From assembly GCF_007097245.1 (NCBI RefSeq), contig NZ_VJZT01000007.1, forward strand, positions 123,222 through 187,221: a DNA stretch of 64,000 bases, written 5' to 3'. The notes beneath the pieces are model-generated. The model did not search any database. It saw only the letters and a program-made list of their open reading frames with translations, and was not told the DNA's origin. Source of the DNA: Flavobacterium restrictum. Lineage in GTDB: Bacteria > Bacteroidota > Bacteroidia > Flavobacteriales > Flavobacteriaceae. A program made the translations under genes and the position numbers. Shown here piece after piece: positions 1 through 7,757 of this stretch (its first letter is position 1; each line of letters starts with the position of its first letter).

Positions 1-154
1 TTAGGATGTCATCATTGATGGTTTTTCCAATATTCCAATACAACAAAGTCAGTTCTTGATTGACCGTTTTGGCAACAATATGACGTGTTTGGTCTATTAA
101 ACCGATAATCGAATTTAAGAGTTTTGGTGCGTCATTAGTGTCCGGTTTGGTCAT
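1..154 (-). CDS. DUF1016 N-terminal protein (YhcG-like PDDEXK nuclease), partial
   Basis: Only the first 51 codons are in the window; the gene runs off the left edge. From an ATG at 154 the protein reads MTKPDTNDAPKLLNSIIGLI, followed by a TRHIVAKTVNQELTLLYWNI stretch. The L-L-Y-W-x-I-G-K segment is the hallmark of the DUF1016 N-terminal domain, which in full-length YhcG-like proteins precedes a PDDEXK nuclease domain. These proteins are linked to DNA repair or defence and are often mobile. The start lies 8 bases after the stop of the phospho-sugar mutase gene, so it may be co-transcribed with it. The catalytic domain cannot be seen here. Confidence 0.75.
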   Translation of the reverse strand, partial: MTKPDTNDAPKLLNSIIGLIDQTRHIVAKTVNQELTLLYWNIGKTINDDIL

Positions 155-162
155 TTTATGAA

Positions 163-1890
163 TTAACTCAACTGCATTGCAGCAATAATATTTTTAATTT
201 TATCGTCTAAAACTGCTTCCACTTTCGTAAAATTTTCTACGCTATCCAATTCGGTATTTACGCTGATATAAAATTTGATTTTTGGTTCGGTTCCGCTTGG
301 TCTGGCACAAATTTTAGAACCATCTTCAGTATAATAAATCAATACATCAGCTTTTGGCATATCGATGGTTTCTTCTTCGCCAGTCAATAAATTTTTAGCG
401 ATAGACGATTTGTAATCTTCGAGCATAATTACCCTTTGTCCGCTGATTTCTTTCACCGGATTTTCACGCATTGAAACCATCATTTGATTGATTTCGGCTA
501 AACCATCCATTCCTTTTTTGGTAAGCGAGATCAAATGTTCTTTGTAAAAACCGTGTGCTACATATAGTTTTAATAATTCTTTGTAAGTGGTACTACCATT
601 AGCTTTGGCTTGAGCCGCCAATTCGCAAATAAGTAATGTTGCAGCAACGGCATCTTTATCCCGAACGGCATCGCCTACCATATAACCAAAACTTTCTTCG
701 CCACCACCAATGAATTGCAATTCTGGAAAGTCCTTAATCATTTTGGCAATCCATTTAAAACCAGTCAAACCTACTTTGAACCCGACTTCATAAGCCGAAG
801 CTAATTCCATAATCATGGGAGTAGAAACGATAGTCGAACCCACGAATTGTTTTCCGTTGATTTTACCTGCTTTTTTCCATTCTTCCAATAAAAAGGCAGT
901 CATCAAAATCATCGTTTGGTTTCCGTTCAACAACGTCATTTTGCCTTCGTTATTTCGAACTGCAACACCCAAACGGTCGCAATCAGGATCTGTTCCAATA
1001 ACTATATCCGAGTTGGTTTTGTCTGCCAATGCCAATGCCATTGCCAACGCTTCTGGCTCTTCGGGATTGGGAGATTTTACGGTTGGGAAATCGCCATTTG
1101 GAACTCTTTGTTCTTCAACAATATTTACGTTTTTATAACCCGCTTGCTCAAAAGTTTCAGGAACTACAGTAATCGAAGTCCCGTGTAAAGAAGTAAATAC
1201 AATATTCAAATTGTCTTTCGCTTCTTGCGAAGTTCCAAAACTAGCATTTTCGATAGTTGATTTGATGAACGCTTGATCAATTTCAGTATCTATATATTGA
1301 ATCAAATCTTCGTTAGCGTCAAATTTGATTTGGTTGTAATTCAATGCTTCAATAGTGTTGATAATGTCGCCATCTTGCGGAGGAACAATTTGTCCACCAT
1401 CTTCCCAATATACTTTGTATCCGTTGTATTCTGGGGGATTGTGAGAAGCCGTAAGTACAATTCCGCATTGGCAACCTAAATATTTTAAGGCAAAAGACAA
1501 TTCTGGAGTGGGGCGTAAATCCGTAAATAAATACACTTGGATTCCATTCGCAGAGAAAACATCCGCAACCACTTTTGCCAACGATTTACTATTATGACGA
1601 CAGTCAAAAGCAATAACCGCTTTCAAAGGTTGGCTTGGAAACGCAATTTTCAAATAATCCGACAATCCTTGTGTGCTTTTTCCAAGGGTGTATTTGTTGA
1701 TTCTGTTGTTTCCAACGCCCATTACACCGCGCATTCCACCCGTTCCGAATTCCAGATTTTTATAAAAACTTTCTTCCAGATCTTTTGGTGAAGTCGTCAT
1801 CATTTCGATTACTGCTTCTTGCGTAGTTTTGTCAAATGTTGGTGTGAGCCATTCGTTTACGGCATCTAAAATGTTTTGTTTGATTTCCAT
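163..1890 (-). CDS. Phospho-sugar mutase (phosphoglucomutase/phosphomannomutase family)
   Basis: A 575-residue alpha-D-phosphohexomutase that interconverts 1- and 6-phosphates of glucose or mannose through a phosphoserine. All four family loops are visible: the active-site loop TASHNP with Ser149, the metal-binding loop DPDCD at 301-305, the sugar-recognition loop GGGEES at 395-400 and the phosphate-binding loop RPSGTEPK at 530-537. Length matches the long phosphoglucomutase-type (PGM2-like) branch common in Bacteroidota. It probably supplies hexose 1-phosphates for cell-surface glycans, in line with the GT2 gene upstream. Substrate preference cannot be read from the sequence. It is sandwiched between an ORF6N gene (26-base gap) and a DUF1016 gene (8-base gap). 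Confidence 0.93.
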   Translation of the reverse strand: MEIKQNILDAVNEWLTPTFDKTTQEAVIEMMTTSPKDLEESFYKNLEFGTGGMRGVMGVGNNRINKYTLGKSTQGLSDYLKIAFPSQPLKAVIAFDCRHNSKSLAKVVADVFSANGIQVYLFTDLRPTPELSFALKYLGCQCGIVLTASHNPPEYNGYKVYWEDGGQIVPPQDGDIINTIEALNYNQIKFDANEDLIQYIDTEIDQAFIKSTIENASFGTSQEAKDNLNIVFTSLHGTSITVVPETFEQAGYKNVNIVEEQRVPNGDFPTVKSPNPEEPEALAMALALADKTNSDIVIGTDPDCDRLGVAVRNNEGKMTLLNGNQTMILMTAFLLEEWKKAGKINGKQFVGSTIVSTPMIMELASAYEVGFKVGLTGFKWIAKMIKDFPELQFIGGGEESFGYMVGDAVRDKDAVAATLLICELAAQAKANGSTTYKELLKLYVAHGFYKEHLISLTKKGMDGLAEINQMMVSMRENPVKEISGQRVIMLEDYKSSIAKNLLTGEEETIDMPKADVLIYYTEDGSKICARPSGTEPKIKFYISVNTELDSVENFTKVEAVLDDKIKNIIAAMQLS

Positions 1891-1916
1891 TTTATGTGTT
1901 TTTTAAAATTTGATTT

Positions 1917-2408
1917 TTATTTTTTATATCCTATTTTATTTCTTTCTTCGTTGTTTTTGGAAACAGCATCTTTGTCAACTAGATAATTTAAAGCCTTGTA
2001 AATGTCTGGGAATTGACTTTCTATTTCTACAATTCTATCTTTTAATTCATTATAAGTTAACGAAAATTGTCTAAAAGTAACAAATGCTCTGATAATTGAA
2101 ATGTTTACTTCTATTGCTTTCTCGCTATTTAACACGCTCGAAAGCATTGCAATTCCTTGTTCAGTAAAGGCAAAAGGCATATATCGTGAGCCTCCTCGGT
2201 TTGAGGTCACAATTTGTGACCTCAAACTATTGAACTCAATTTCAGTAAGTTCAAACATAAAATCTTCCGGAAACCTATTTATATTACGCCTGACAGATTG
2301 CTTAAAAACTTTTGTTTCAACATTATACATCAATGCTAAATCAAAATCAAGCATTACTTTACAGCCTCGAATTTCAAATATTTTGTTTTGAATAACTTCT
2401 ATTTCCAT
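1917..2408 (-). CDS. ORF6N domain protein (phage antirepressor/KilA-N-like DNA-binding)
   Basis: A 163-residue protein beginning MEIEVIQNKIFEIRGCKVML. The ORF6N domain covers about residues 5-100, with the typical LALMYNVETKVFKQSVRRN, RFPEDFMFELT, LRSQIVTSN and MPFAFTEQGIAMLSSVL blocks. The C-terminal part is helical. ORF6N is related to phage antirepressor (Bro/KilA-N) domains and is presumed to bind DNA; its role in Bacteroidota chromosomes is not established. The LRSQIVTSN codons form a near-perfect 29-bp DNA palindrome, and a second palindrome lies just upstream of the start. It sits between GT2 and mutase genes, an unusual place that suggests insertion into an older operon. Confidence 0.85.
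   Translation of the reverse strand: MEIEVIQNKIFEIRGCKVMLDFDLALMYNVETKVFKQSVRRNINRFPEDFMFELTEIEFNSLRSQIVTSNRGGSRYMPFAFTEQGIAMLSSVLNSEKAIEVNISIIRAFVTFRQFSLTYNELKDRIVEIESQFPDIYKALNYLVDKDAVSKNNEERNKIGYKK
2199..2227. repeat. 29-bp palindrome inside the ORF6N gene
   Basis: Two 14-base arms (left arm GTTTGAGGTCACAA) pair perfectly around one central T. The palindrome encodes the conserved LRSQIVTSN residues of the ORF6N protein on the minus strand. Its core ACAATTTGTGAC recurs at 2462-2473 just upstream of the same gene. Confidence 0.85.
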
Positions 2409-2421
2409 AGCATTTTAGTTT

Positions 2422-2446
2422 TTGAGGACGAAATTTGCGTCCTCAA
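2422..2446. repeat. Palindrome upstream of the ORF6N gene
   Basis: Arms TTGAGGACG and CGTCCTCAA (9 bp, perfect) flank AAATTTG, 14 bases upstream of the ORF6N start codon at 2408. The layout resembles the palindrome inside the gene (TTGAGGTCAC...GTGACCTCAA). It could be an operator for the ORF6N protein, a dispersed repeat, or a hairpin between the GT2 and ORF6N genes. Confidence 0.7.
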
Positions 2447-2477
2447 GTTGTCTTAAAGGGAACAATTTGTGACATCA

Positions 2478-3431
2478 TTAATTTATTTCCTTCGCAATTT
2501 TATACCGTTCCTCATTATTCTTGGTTCTCAAAATAATTTCTCCAAGAAATCCCGCCAAGAACAATTGTGTTCCCAAAACCATGGTAGTCAAAGCGATATA
2601 AAACCAAGGATTATTGGTCACTAATGTGTACCGCATTCCATTATACAAATGGTACAATTTAGAAACTCCAATGTATCCAGCAGCCATAAAACCTATTATA
2701 AACATCAATGAACCCATGGCGCCAAATAAGTGCATAGGTCTTTTTCCGAATCGTGACAAGAACCAAATCGTGATTAAATCCAGAAAACCATTGATAAAAC
2801 GATCCATTCCAAATTTAGTTTCACCATATTTTCTAGCTTGGTGTTGGACTACTTTTTCGCCAATTTTATTAAAACCAGCATTTTTGGCCAAAACTGGAAT
2901 GTAACGGTGCATTTCACCTGATACTTCCACATTTTTCACAACTACATTTTTATACGCTTTTAATCCGCAATTGAAATCATTTAATTGTACACCAGATGTT
3001 TTTCTGGCTGCCCAATTGAATAGCTTTGATGGAATGTTTTTGGCAACAACCGAGTCGTATCGTTTCTTTTTCCAACCGGAAACCAAATCAAAATTTTGAC
3101 TGGTAATCATATCGTACAATCCCGGAATTTCGTCGGGACTGTCTTGTAAATCGGCGTCCATTGTGATAATGACATCGCCTTGGGCTTTGGCAAAACCAGC
3201 GTGTAAGGCTTGGGATTTTCCAAAATTTTTCATAAACCGAATGCCCTTTACATTTGGATTTTCGCTAGCAAACCCTTCTATGATATTCCAGGATTTATCG
3301 GTGCTGCCGTCATCAAGAAAAATAATTTCATACGAATAGTTGTTGGATTTCATTGTCGAAATAATCCAAGTGTATAATTCTTGTAGGGATTCCTCTTCAT
3401 TAAGAAGCGGTATGAGTATGGATAAATTCAT
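2478..3431 (-). CDS. Glycosyltransferase family 2, membrane-anchored (GtrB/DPM1-like)
   Basis: A 317-residue GT2 enzyme expected to move a sugar from a nucleotide donor to a polyprenyl-phosphate or similar lipid on the cytoplasmic face of the inner membrane. The N-terminal GT-A domain (about 1-215) shows the LIPLLNEEESL start, LDDGSTDKS and the DADLQDSPDEIP metal-binding motif. Two predicted membrane segments follow (about 230-255 and 275-300). This is the GtrB/DPM1-like arrangement. The gene is 3 bases downstream of the DUF4199 gene, so the two are surely co-transcribed. Sugar and acceptor are not deducible. Confidence 0.9.
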   Translation of the reverse strand: MNLSILIPLLNEEESLQELYTWIISTMKSNNYSYEIIFLDDGSTDKSWNIIEGFASENPNVKGIRFMKNFGKSQALHAGFAKAQGDVIITMDADLQDSPDEIPGLYDMITSQNFDLVSGWKKKRYDSVVAKNIPSKLFNWAARKTSGVQLNDFNCGLKAYKNVVVKNVEVSGEMHRYIPVLAKNAGFNKIGEKVVQHQARKYGETKFGMDRFINGFLDLITIWFLSRFGKRPMHLFGAMGSLMFIIGFMAAGYIGVSKLYHLYNGMRYTLVTNNPWFYIALTTMVLGTQLFLAGFLGEIILRTKNNEERYKIAKEIN

Positions 3432-3434
3432 TAA

Positions 3435-3977
3435 TTATACGCTTTGAGGGTTTTCATTTTTCAAAAATGCACCAATAATTAACGAATAAATCAGTCCAAA
3501 AAAAGAATACATGGCTATGGTTACTGGAAAAACAATAAATGGATTCATGAATTTTTTCATCATTGCAATTCCCATTTCGACTTCCTTACTAGTCATATTT
3601 GGATTTTTTTGAATCATCGTTTCTTTAGAAATAGCAACCATTTCGTTAATGAATTCTGGAAAAAGCAGATTGAAAATAATATTGAATGCTGCATAAATAA
3701 ATGCTGCAATAAAAGTGATAGCAATCCCAACTTTTAAGCATTCGCCAAAGGTGATAAAACCATTATTTATGTTTTTTTTGTAATTGCCACATCCCAATGA
3801 GATAAACAAAATAGGCAAAACCATGTAGTTTAATAAGTTTACAATTATTCCAAAACTTGAATTTACCAATGATTTCATTCCAATTACATACATAATTACA
3901 AATTCTAAAATCATTATAATACCAAAAAGAACACCAATCATTATTCCTGATTTTGCAGGAGAAATTTTATTTTCCAT
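3435..3977 (-). CDS. DUF4199 family membrane protein
   Basis: A 180-residue membrane protein of the Bacteroidota-specific DUF4199 family, with four predicted hydrophobic segments (about 12-32, 37-60, 75-100 and 145-170) and the typical FITFGECLKVGIAITFIAAF stretch. Function unknown. An in-frame ATG three codons upstream (3986) is an alternative start; I prefer 3977 because MENKISPAKSG matches the usual family N-terminus. It is the first gene of the minus-strand group leading into the glycosyltransferase gene, and the GT2/DUF4199 pairing suggests a part in cell-envelope glycan assembly. Confidence 0.85.
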   Translation of the reverse strand: MENKISPAKSGIMIGVLFGIIMILEFVIMYVIGMKSLVNSSFGIIVNLLNYMVLPILFISLGCGNYKKNINNGFITFGECLKVGIAITFIAAFIYAAFNIIFNLLFPEFINEMVAISKETMIQKNPNMTSKEVEMGIAMMKKFMNPFIVFPVTIAMYSFFGLIYSLIIGAFLKNENPQSV

Positions 3978-3999
3978 AAAGCACATTTTTATTAATCTA

Positions 4000-4007
4000 C
4001 AAATATA
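4000..4007 (-). promoter_or_regulatory. Candidate -7 element for DUF4199-GT2 operon
   Basis: On the minus strand this reads TATATTTG, matching the Bacteroidota TAnnTTTG element, 13-22 bases before the possible start codons. No clear -33 TTG was found. Confidence 0.5.
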
Positions 4008-4075
4008 ACAATTCCCAATTTATTCGGGACTAAAAAATGTTTTTTACAATAATTTAAAAAAATGAAAGATATGAC

Positions 4076-4104
4076 TTGTATATTGGAAAATAAATGTAAA
4101 TTTG
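4076..4104 (+). promoter_or_regulatory. Promoter of rpmE2
   Basis: TTG at 4076-4078, an 18-base spacer and TAAATTTG at 4097-4104 fit the Bacteroidota primary sigma factor consensus (TTG, then TAnnTTTG). Transcription would start near 4111, giving a leader of about 105 bases. Confidence 0.7.
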
Positions 4105-4110
4105 CACACT

Positions 4111-4215
4111 CAAAATAAAATTGTAAAACAAAAAATTATAATTGGTTTATACCTTTTCGGTAAAGAGGAAAGCTTCAAAGCTACATTATAATTAAACAAA
4201 TAAAAAAGATTCAAG
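4111..4215 (+). promoter_or_regulatory. 5' leader of rpmE2, possible autoregulatory RNA
   Basis: The leader is unusually long for this window, where several promoters sit within 5-25 bases of the start codon. It holds two small hairpins: TACC/GGTA at 4150-4162 (loop TTTTC) and AGCTT/AAGCT at 4171-4182. Ribosomal protein genes are often controlled by the protein binding its own leader; this is an inference for this sequence. Confidence 0.35.
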
Positions 4216-4467
4216 ATGAAAAAAGGTGTACACCCAGAAAATTACAGATTAGTTGCTTTTAAAGACATGTCAAACGAAGACGTTTTTATCACTAAATCTA
4301 CTGCAGATACAAGAGAAACAATAGTTGTTGATGGTGTAGAATATCCAGTTGTAAAAATGGAGATTTCTAGAACTTCTCACCCTTTTTACACAGGTAAATC
4401 TAAACTTATTGATACTGCAGGTCGTATTGATAAATTTAAAACTAAATACGCTAAACACGTTAAATAA
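4216..4467 (+). CDS. rpmE2: 50S ribosomal protein L31, type B
   Basis: An 83-residue ribosomal protein. It begins [20 protein letters not shown], contains [11 protein letters not shown] and ends in a basic tail, as type B L31 does. It lacks the zinc-binding cysteines of the type A form, the variant many bacteria switch to in zinc limitation; Bacteroidota often carry only type B. It has its own promoter and terminator, so it is a one-gene unit. Confidence 0.97.
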   Translation: MKKGVHPENYRLVAFKDMSNEDVFITKSTADTRETIVVDGVEYPVVKMEISRTSHPFYTGKSKLIDTAGRIDKFKTKYAKHVK

Positions 4468-4493
4468 TAATTACGCGTTGTTACATACATTAA

Positions 4494-4526
4494 AGCCTTC
4501 CTTTTTGGAGGGCTTTTTTATTTTTA
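4494..4526 (+). terminator. Rho-independent terminator after rpmE2
   Basis: Stem AGCCTTCC / GGAGGGCT (one wobble pair) with a TTTTT loop, followed by TTTTTTATTTTT. Confidence 0.85.
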
Positions 4527-4544
4527 ATGCTCTCCAAAACTTTG

Positions 4545-4552
4545 TAACTTTG
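4545..4552 (+). promoter_or_regulatory. Candidate -7 element for the GlmU-like gene
   Basis: TAACTTTG matches TAnnTTTG, 88 bases before the ATG at 4641. The -33 region is not convincing. A transcript from here would carry the two palindromes at 4566-4621 in its leader. Confidence 0.45.
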
Positions 4553-4565
4553 AAATCTAAAAGTA

Positions 4566-4621
4566 GGGCAAGTTGCGATTTGTCCTCAAATAAAATAGAA
4601 CGGACAAGTCGCCACTTGTCC
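4566..4621. repeat. Pair of small palindromes before the GlmU-like gene
   Basis: Two related 20-base units: an imperfect one at 4566-4585 (GGGCAAGTTGCGATTTGTCC) and one at 4602-4621 with perfect arms GGACAAGT/ACTTGTCC around CGCC. They recall REP-like dispersed palindromes and share the TTGTCCTCAAA/CGTCCTCAA flavour of the palindromes at 2199 and 2422. Confidence 0.6.
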
Positions 4622-4640
4622 CTAACCAAAAAAACATACT

Positions 4641-5816
4641 ATGAACTATATTCTTTTTGACGGTCCAGCTCGAAACGCCTTATTGCCTTTTACATTTACC
4701 CGTCCCGTTGCTGATATCCTCATTGGGCTGATGACTATTCGTCAAAAATGGGAATTGTATTTGGGTTCCACCACGACGACTTTGACCGAGGAATACCTTT
4801 CCGAAAAATATCCAATGGTTGAGTTAGAACACAATGTAATGATCAATGCTTCCTTTTTGCCCAATCCTATTTTGGCAGAAATGGTCGGTAATCTCGAGGC
4901 CAATCAAGCTATTTTCAAAGGCGATGAAGTCCTTGCTTTTTACACTTCCGAAGAGCAAGAAGAAGTGGATTTTGACACCTACGAAATCATCGAATTTACT
5001 GCTGATTGTATTACGGTGGAACATACGTGGGATATTTTTTCTAAAAATGATGCCGCTATTCGGGAGGATTTCGAATTCATAACCGAAGACAGAACCTCGC
5101 AACCTATTCCCAAAAGCGTAAATGCCATCGCTCCCGAAAATATATTTATCGAGGAAGGAGCCAAGTTGGAATTTGTAACCCTCAACGCCATCACTGGGCC
5201 CATTTATATTGGAAAAAATGCCGAAATTATGGAAGGATCCGTTATTCGAGGACCATTTGCTCTAGGCGAAAATGCAGTAGTAAAAATGGCTGCCAAAATA
5301 TATGGTGCTACCACAGTTGGTGCATATTCTAGAGTTGGAGGCGAAATCAACAACTCGGTATTGTTTCCGTATTCGAATAAGGGGCATGATGGCTTTCTGG
5401 GGAATTCTGTTCTTGGCGAATGGTGTAATATAGGTGCGGATAGCAATAACTCCAACCTAAAAAACAATTACGAAGAAGTAAAATTATGGAGCTACGAAAC
5501 CGAAGGATTTGCCAAAACAGGACTGCAGTTTTGCGGATTAATGATGGGCGATCACAGTAAATGTGGCATTAACACCATGTTCAACACGGGAACGGTAGTA
5601 GGGGTAAGTGCTAATATTTTTGGTTCTGGATTTCCTCGAAACTTTGTGCCTAGTTTTTCGTGGGGTGGTGCATCAGGATTTACGACTTATATTACCAAAA
5701 AAGCCTTTGAAACCGCACGGTTAGTCATGAGTCGTCGCAATGTAGCATTTGACGACGTTGAAGCTGCAATTCTAGAACACGTTTTTGAAGTGACTAAAAA
5801 GTGGCGAAAAGAGTAA
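4641..5816 (+). CDS. GlmU-like sugar nucleotidyltransferase/acyltransferase
   Basis: A 391-residue protein of the alternative GlmU family of Bacteroidota. The N-terminal part (about 1-110) starts MNYILFDGPARNALLPFTFT and resembles a nucleotidyltransferase fold without the classic GGxGTR signature. The C-terminal half (about 150-370) shows hexapeptide-repeat left-handed beta-helix features (AITGPIYIGKNAEIMEGSVI, GPFALGENAVVKMAAKIYG, GVSANIFGSGFP). By family it is thought to make UDP-GlcNAc from glucosamine 1-phosphate for peptidoglycan and LPS, though biochemical proof for this branch is limited. It stands alone between two terminators. Confidence 0.85.
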   Translation: MNYILFDGPARNALLPFTFTRPVADILIGLMTIRQKWELYLGSTTTTLTEEYLSEKYPMVELEHNVMINASFLPNPILAEMVGNLEANQAIFKGDEVLAFYTSEEQEEVDFDTYEIIEFTADCITVEHTWDIFSKNDAAIREDFEFITEDRTSQPIPKSVNAIAPENIFIEEGAKLEFVTLNAITGPIYIGKNAEIMEGSVIRGPFALGENAVVKMAAKIYGATTVGAYSRVGGEINNSVLFPYSNKGHDGFLGNSVLGEWCNIGADSNNSNLKNNYEEVKLWSYETEGFAKTGLQFCGLMMGDHSKCGINTMFNTGTVVGVSANIFGSGFPRNFVPSFSWGGASGFTTYITKKAFETARLVMSRRNVAFDDVEAAILEHVFEVTKKWRKE

Positions 5817-5848
5817 TTGATTTTTAAATTTCAACTCCTACTATTTAT

Positions 5849-5900
5849 CCGATAGTTTGTCTCTTTTAAAGGGATAAACTATCGGTTTTTTAGTTTTTAT
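5849..5900 (+). terminator. Rho-independent terminator after the GlmU-like gene
   Basis: Perfect 10-bp stem CCGATAGTTT/AAACTATCGG with a 17-base loop, followed by TTTTTTAGTTTTTAT. Confidence 0.8.
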
Positions 5901-5950
5901 AAAAATCTAAAATGGCTATAAATCTAGTAACTCAAATGCGTTAATTAACC

Positions 5951-5958
5951 TATCTTTG
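5951..5958 (+). promoter_or_regulatory. Candidate -7 element for the ABC-F gene
   Basis: TATCTTTG, followed by CACC as in many flavobacterial promoters, 56 bases before the ATG at 6015. Confidence 0.55.
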
Positions 5959-6014
5959 CACCTTCAAAAAAATACGGATTTACATAAAAATTCTAAAAAT
6001 CTAATACGGCTATA

Positions 6015-7649
6015 ATGATTACAGTTAACGATATCTCGGTGCAATTTGGTGGCACAACACTTTTTAGCGATGTCTCTTTCGCCATAAACGAAAATGATAA
6101 AATTGCCCTTATGGGAAAAAATGGTGCAGGAAAATCAACACTTTTAAAAATAATTGCAGGACAAAGTAAACCTTCAACAGGAAGTATTTCGGCACCAAAG
6201 GATGCCGTTGTTGCTTATTTGCCACAGCATTTATTAACCAAAGATGGAGCAACCGTGATCGAAGAAACGTCTAAAGCGTTTGGCGAAATATTTGCTATGA
6301 AAGCCGAAATCGACGAAATCAACGAGCAATTGACCATTCGTACCGATTATGAAAGCGATGCTTACATGAAATTAATCGAAAGAGTTTCGGACTTGAGCGA
6401 GAAATTTTATGCCATTGAAGAAGTAAATTACGAAGCCGAAGTAGAGAAAATCCTAATAGGTTTGGGATTTGTTCGGGAGGATTTTTCACGTCAAACTTCG
6501 GAGTTTTCGGGAGGATGGAGAATGCGAATTGAGTTGGCCAAAATTTTATTGCAAAAACCTGATTTGATTTTGCTGGATGAACCTACCAACCACATGGACA
6601 TCGAAAGTATTCAATGGTTAGAGGATTTTCTCATCAATTCAGCCAAAGCAGTTGTTGTAATTTCGCACGATAGGGCATTTGTGGACAACATTACCAATCG
6701 CACAATCGAAGTGACAATGGGACGTATTTATGATTACAAAGCCAAATATTCGCATTATTTAGAACTGCGAAAAGACCGTCGCATGCACCAACAAAAAGCC
6801 TACGACGAGCAACAACGCATGATAGCGGATAATAGAACTTTTATTGACCGTTTCAAAGGAACATTTTCTAAAACCGATGCCGTACAATCGCGGGTTAAAA
6901 TGCTTGAAAAACTAGTCATTGTTCAAGTTGATGAAGTAGACACATCGGCTTTGAAATTAAAATTTCCGGCTGCAGCTCGTTCCGGACAATATCCTGTTAT
7001 TGTAAAAGAAATGTTAAAATCCTATGGCAATCATGTGGTTTTTGCAGACGCTAATATTGTTATCGAAAGAGGGCAAAAAGTGGCTTTTGTGGGTAAAAAC
7101 GGCGAAGGAAAATCGACGATGATTAAAGCCATTATGAAGCAAATAGAAATTGATGGTGGCAGTTTAGAAATTGGTCATAATGCTCAAATTGGTTATTTTG
7201 CTCAAAATCAAGCGGCATTATTGGACGAAAATGCCACTATTTTCGAAACCATAGATGATATTGCAGTAGGCGATGTCCGAACCAAAATCAAAGATATTCT
7301 GGGTGCTTTCATGTTTCACGGTGATGATGTGACCAAAAAAGTAAAAGTGCTTTCGGGAGGCGAAAAAACCCGTTTGGCCATGATAAAATTGCTGCTAGAG
7401 CCTGTAAATTTATTAATTCTGGATGAACCTTCCAATCACTTGGATATGAAAACCAAAGATATTATCAAGGACGCCCTACGTGATTTTGATGGAACTTTAA
7501 TCCTAGTTTCTCACGATCGGGACTTCTTGGACGGTTTGGCTACCAAAGTTTTTGAATTTGGAAACAAGCGAGTAGTCGAACATTTTGAAGATATTGCTGG
7601 ATTTTTGGCTCACAAAAAAATGGATAGTATGAAAGAAATTGAGAAATAG
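6015..7649 (+). CDS. ABC-F family ATPase (ribosome-associated translation factor)
   Basis: A 544-residue protein with two ABC ATPase domains and no membrane segments, the hallmark of ABC-F translation factors (EttA, Uup, YbiT and some antibiotic-resistance proteins), which act in the ribosomal E site. Domain 1 has Walker A GKNGAGKST, signature FSGGWRMRIELAK and Walker B LILLDEPTNHMD. A charged P-site interaction linker follows (about 245-300, KDRRMHQQKAYDEQQRM). Domain 2 has GKNGEGKST, LSGGEKTRLAM and LLILDEPSNHLD. The layout is closest to YbiT-like housekeeping members; nothing points to a resistance role. It is a one-gene unit ending at a bidirectional terminator. Confidence 0.93.
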   Translation: MITVNDISVQFGGTTLFSDVSFAINENDKIALMGKNGAGKSTLLKIIAGQSKPSTGSISAPKDAVVAYLPQHLLTKDGATVIEETSKAFGEIFAMKAEIDEINEQLTIRTDYESDAYMKLIERVSDLSEKFYAIEEVNYEAEVEKILIGLGFVREDFSRQTSEFSGGWRMRIELAKILLQKPDLILLDEPTNHMDIESIQWLEDFLINSAKAVVVISHDRAFVDNITNRTIEVTMGRIYDYKAKYSHYLELRKDRRMHQQKAYDEQQRMIADNRTFIDRFKGTFSKTDAVQSRVKMLEKLVIVQVDEVDTSALKLKFPAAARSGQYPVIVKEMLKSYGNHVVFADANIVIERGQKVAFVGKNGEGKSTMIKAIMKQIEIDGGSLEIGHNAQIGYFAQNQAALLDENATIFETIDDIAVGDVRTKIKDILGAFMFHGDDVTKKVKVLSGGEKTRLAMIKLLLEPVNLLILDEPSNHLDMKTKDIIKDALRDFDGTLILVSHDRDFLDGLATKVFEFGNKRVVEHFEDIAGFLAHKKMDSMKEIEK

Positions 7650-7666
7650 TTCTTAAAAATTAAGCT

Positions 7667-7706
7667 AAAAAAGGCAACAGTTTACCAATAACTGTTGCCT
7701 TTTTTA
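7667..7706. terminator. Bidirectional terminator between converging genes
   Basis: Stem AAGGCAACAGTT/AACTGTTGCCTT with loop TACCAAT, flanked by A- and T-tracts on the two sides. It can serve the ABC-F gene (plus) and the isomerase operon (minus). Confidence 0.85.
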
Positions 7707-7757
7707 TTGAATTGAATCAAAAAATCAATTGTATTTTACTTTTTTTTCACAATTGCT

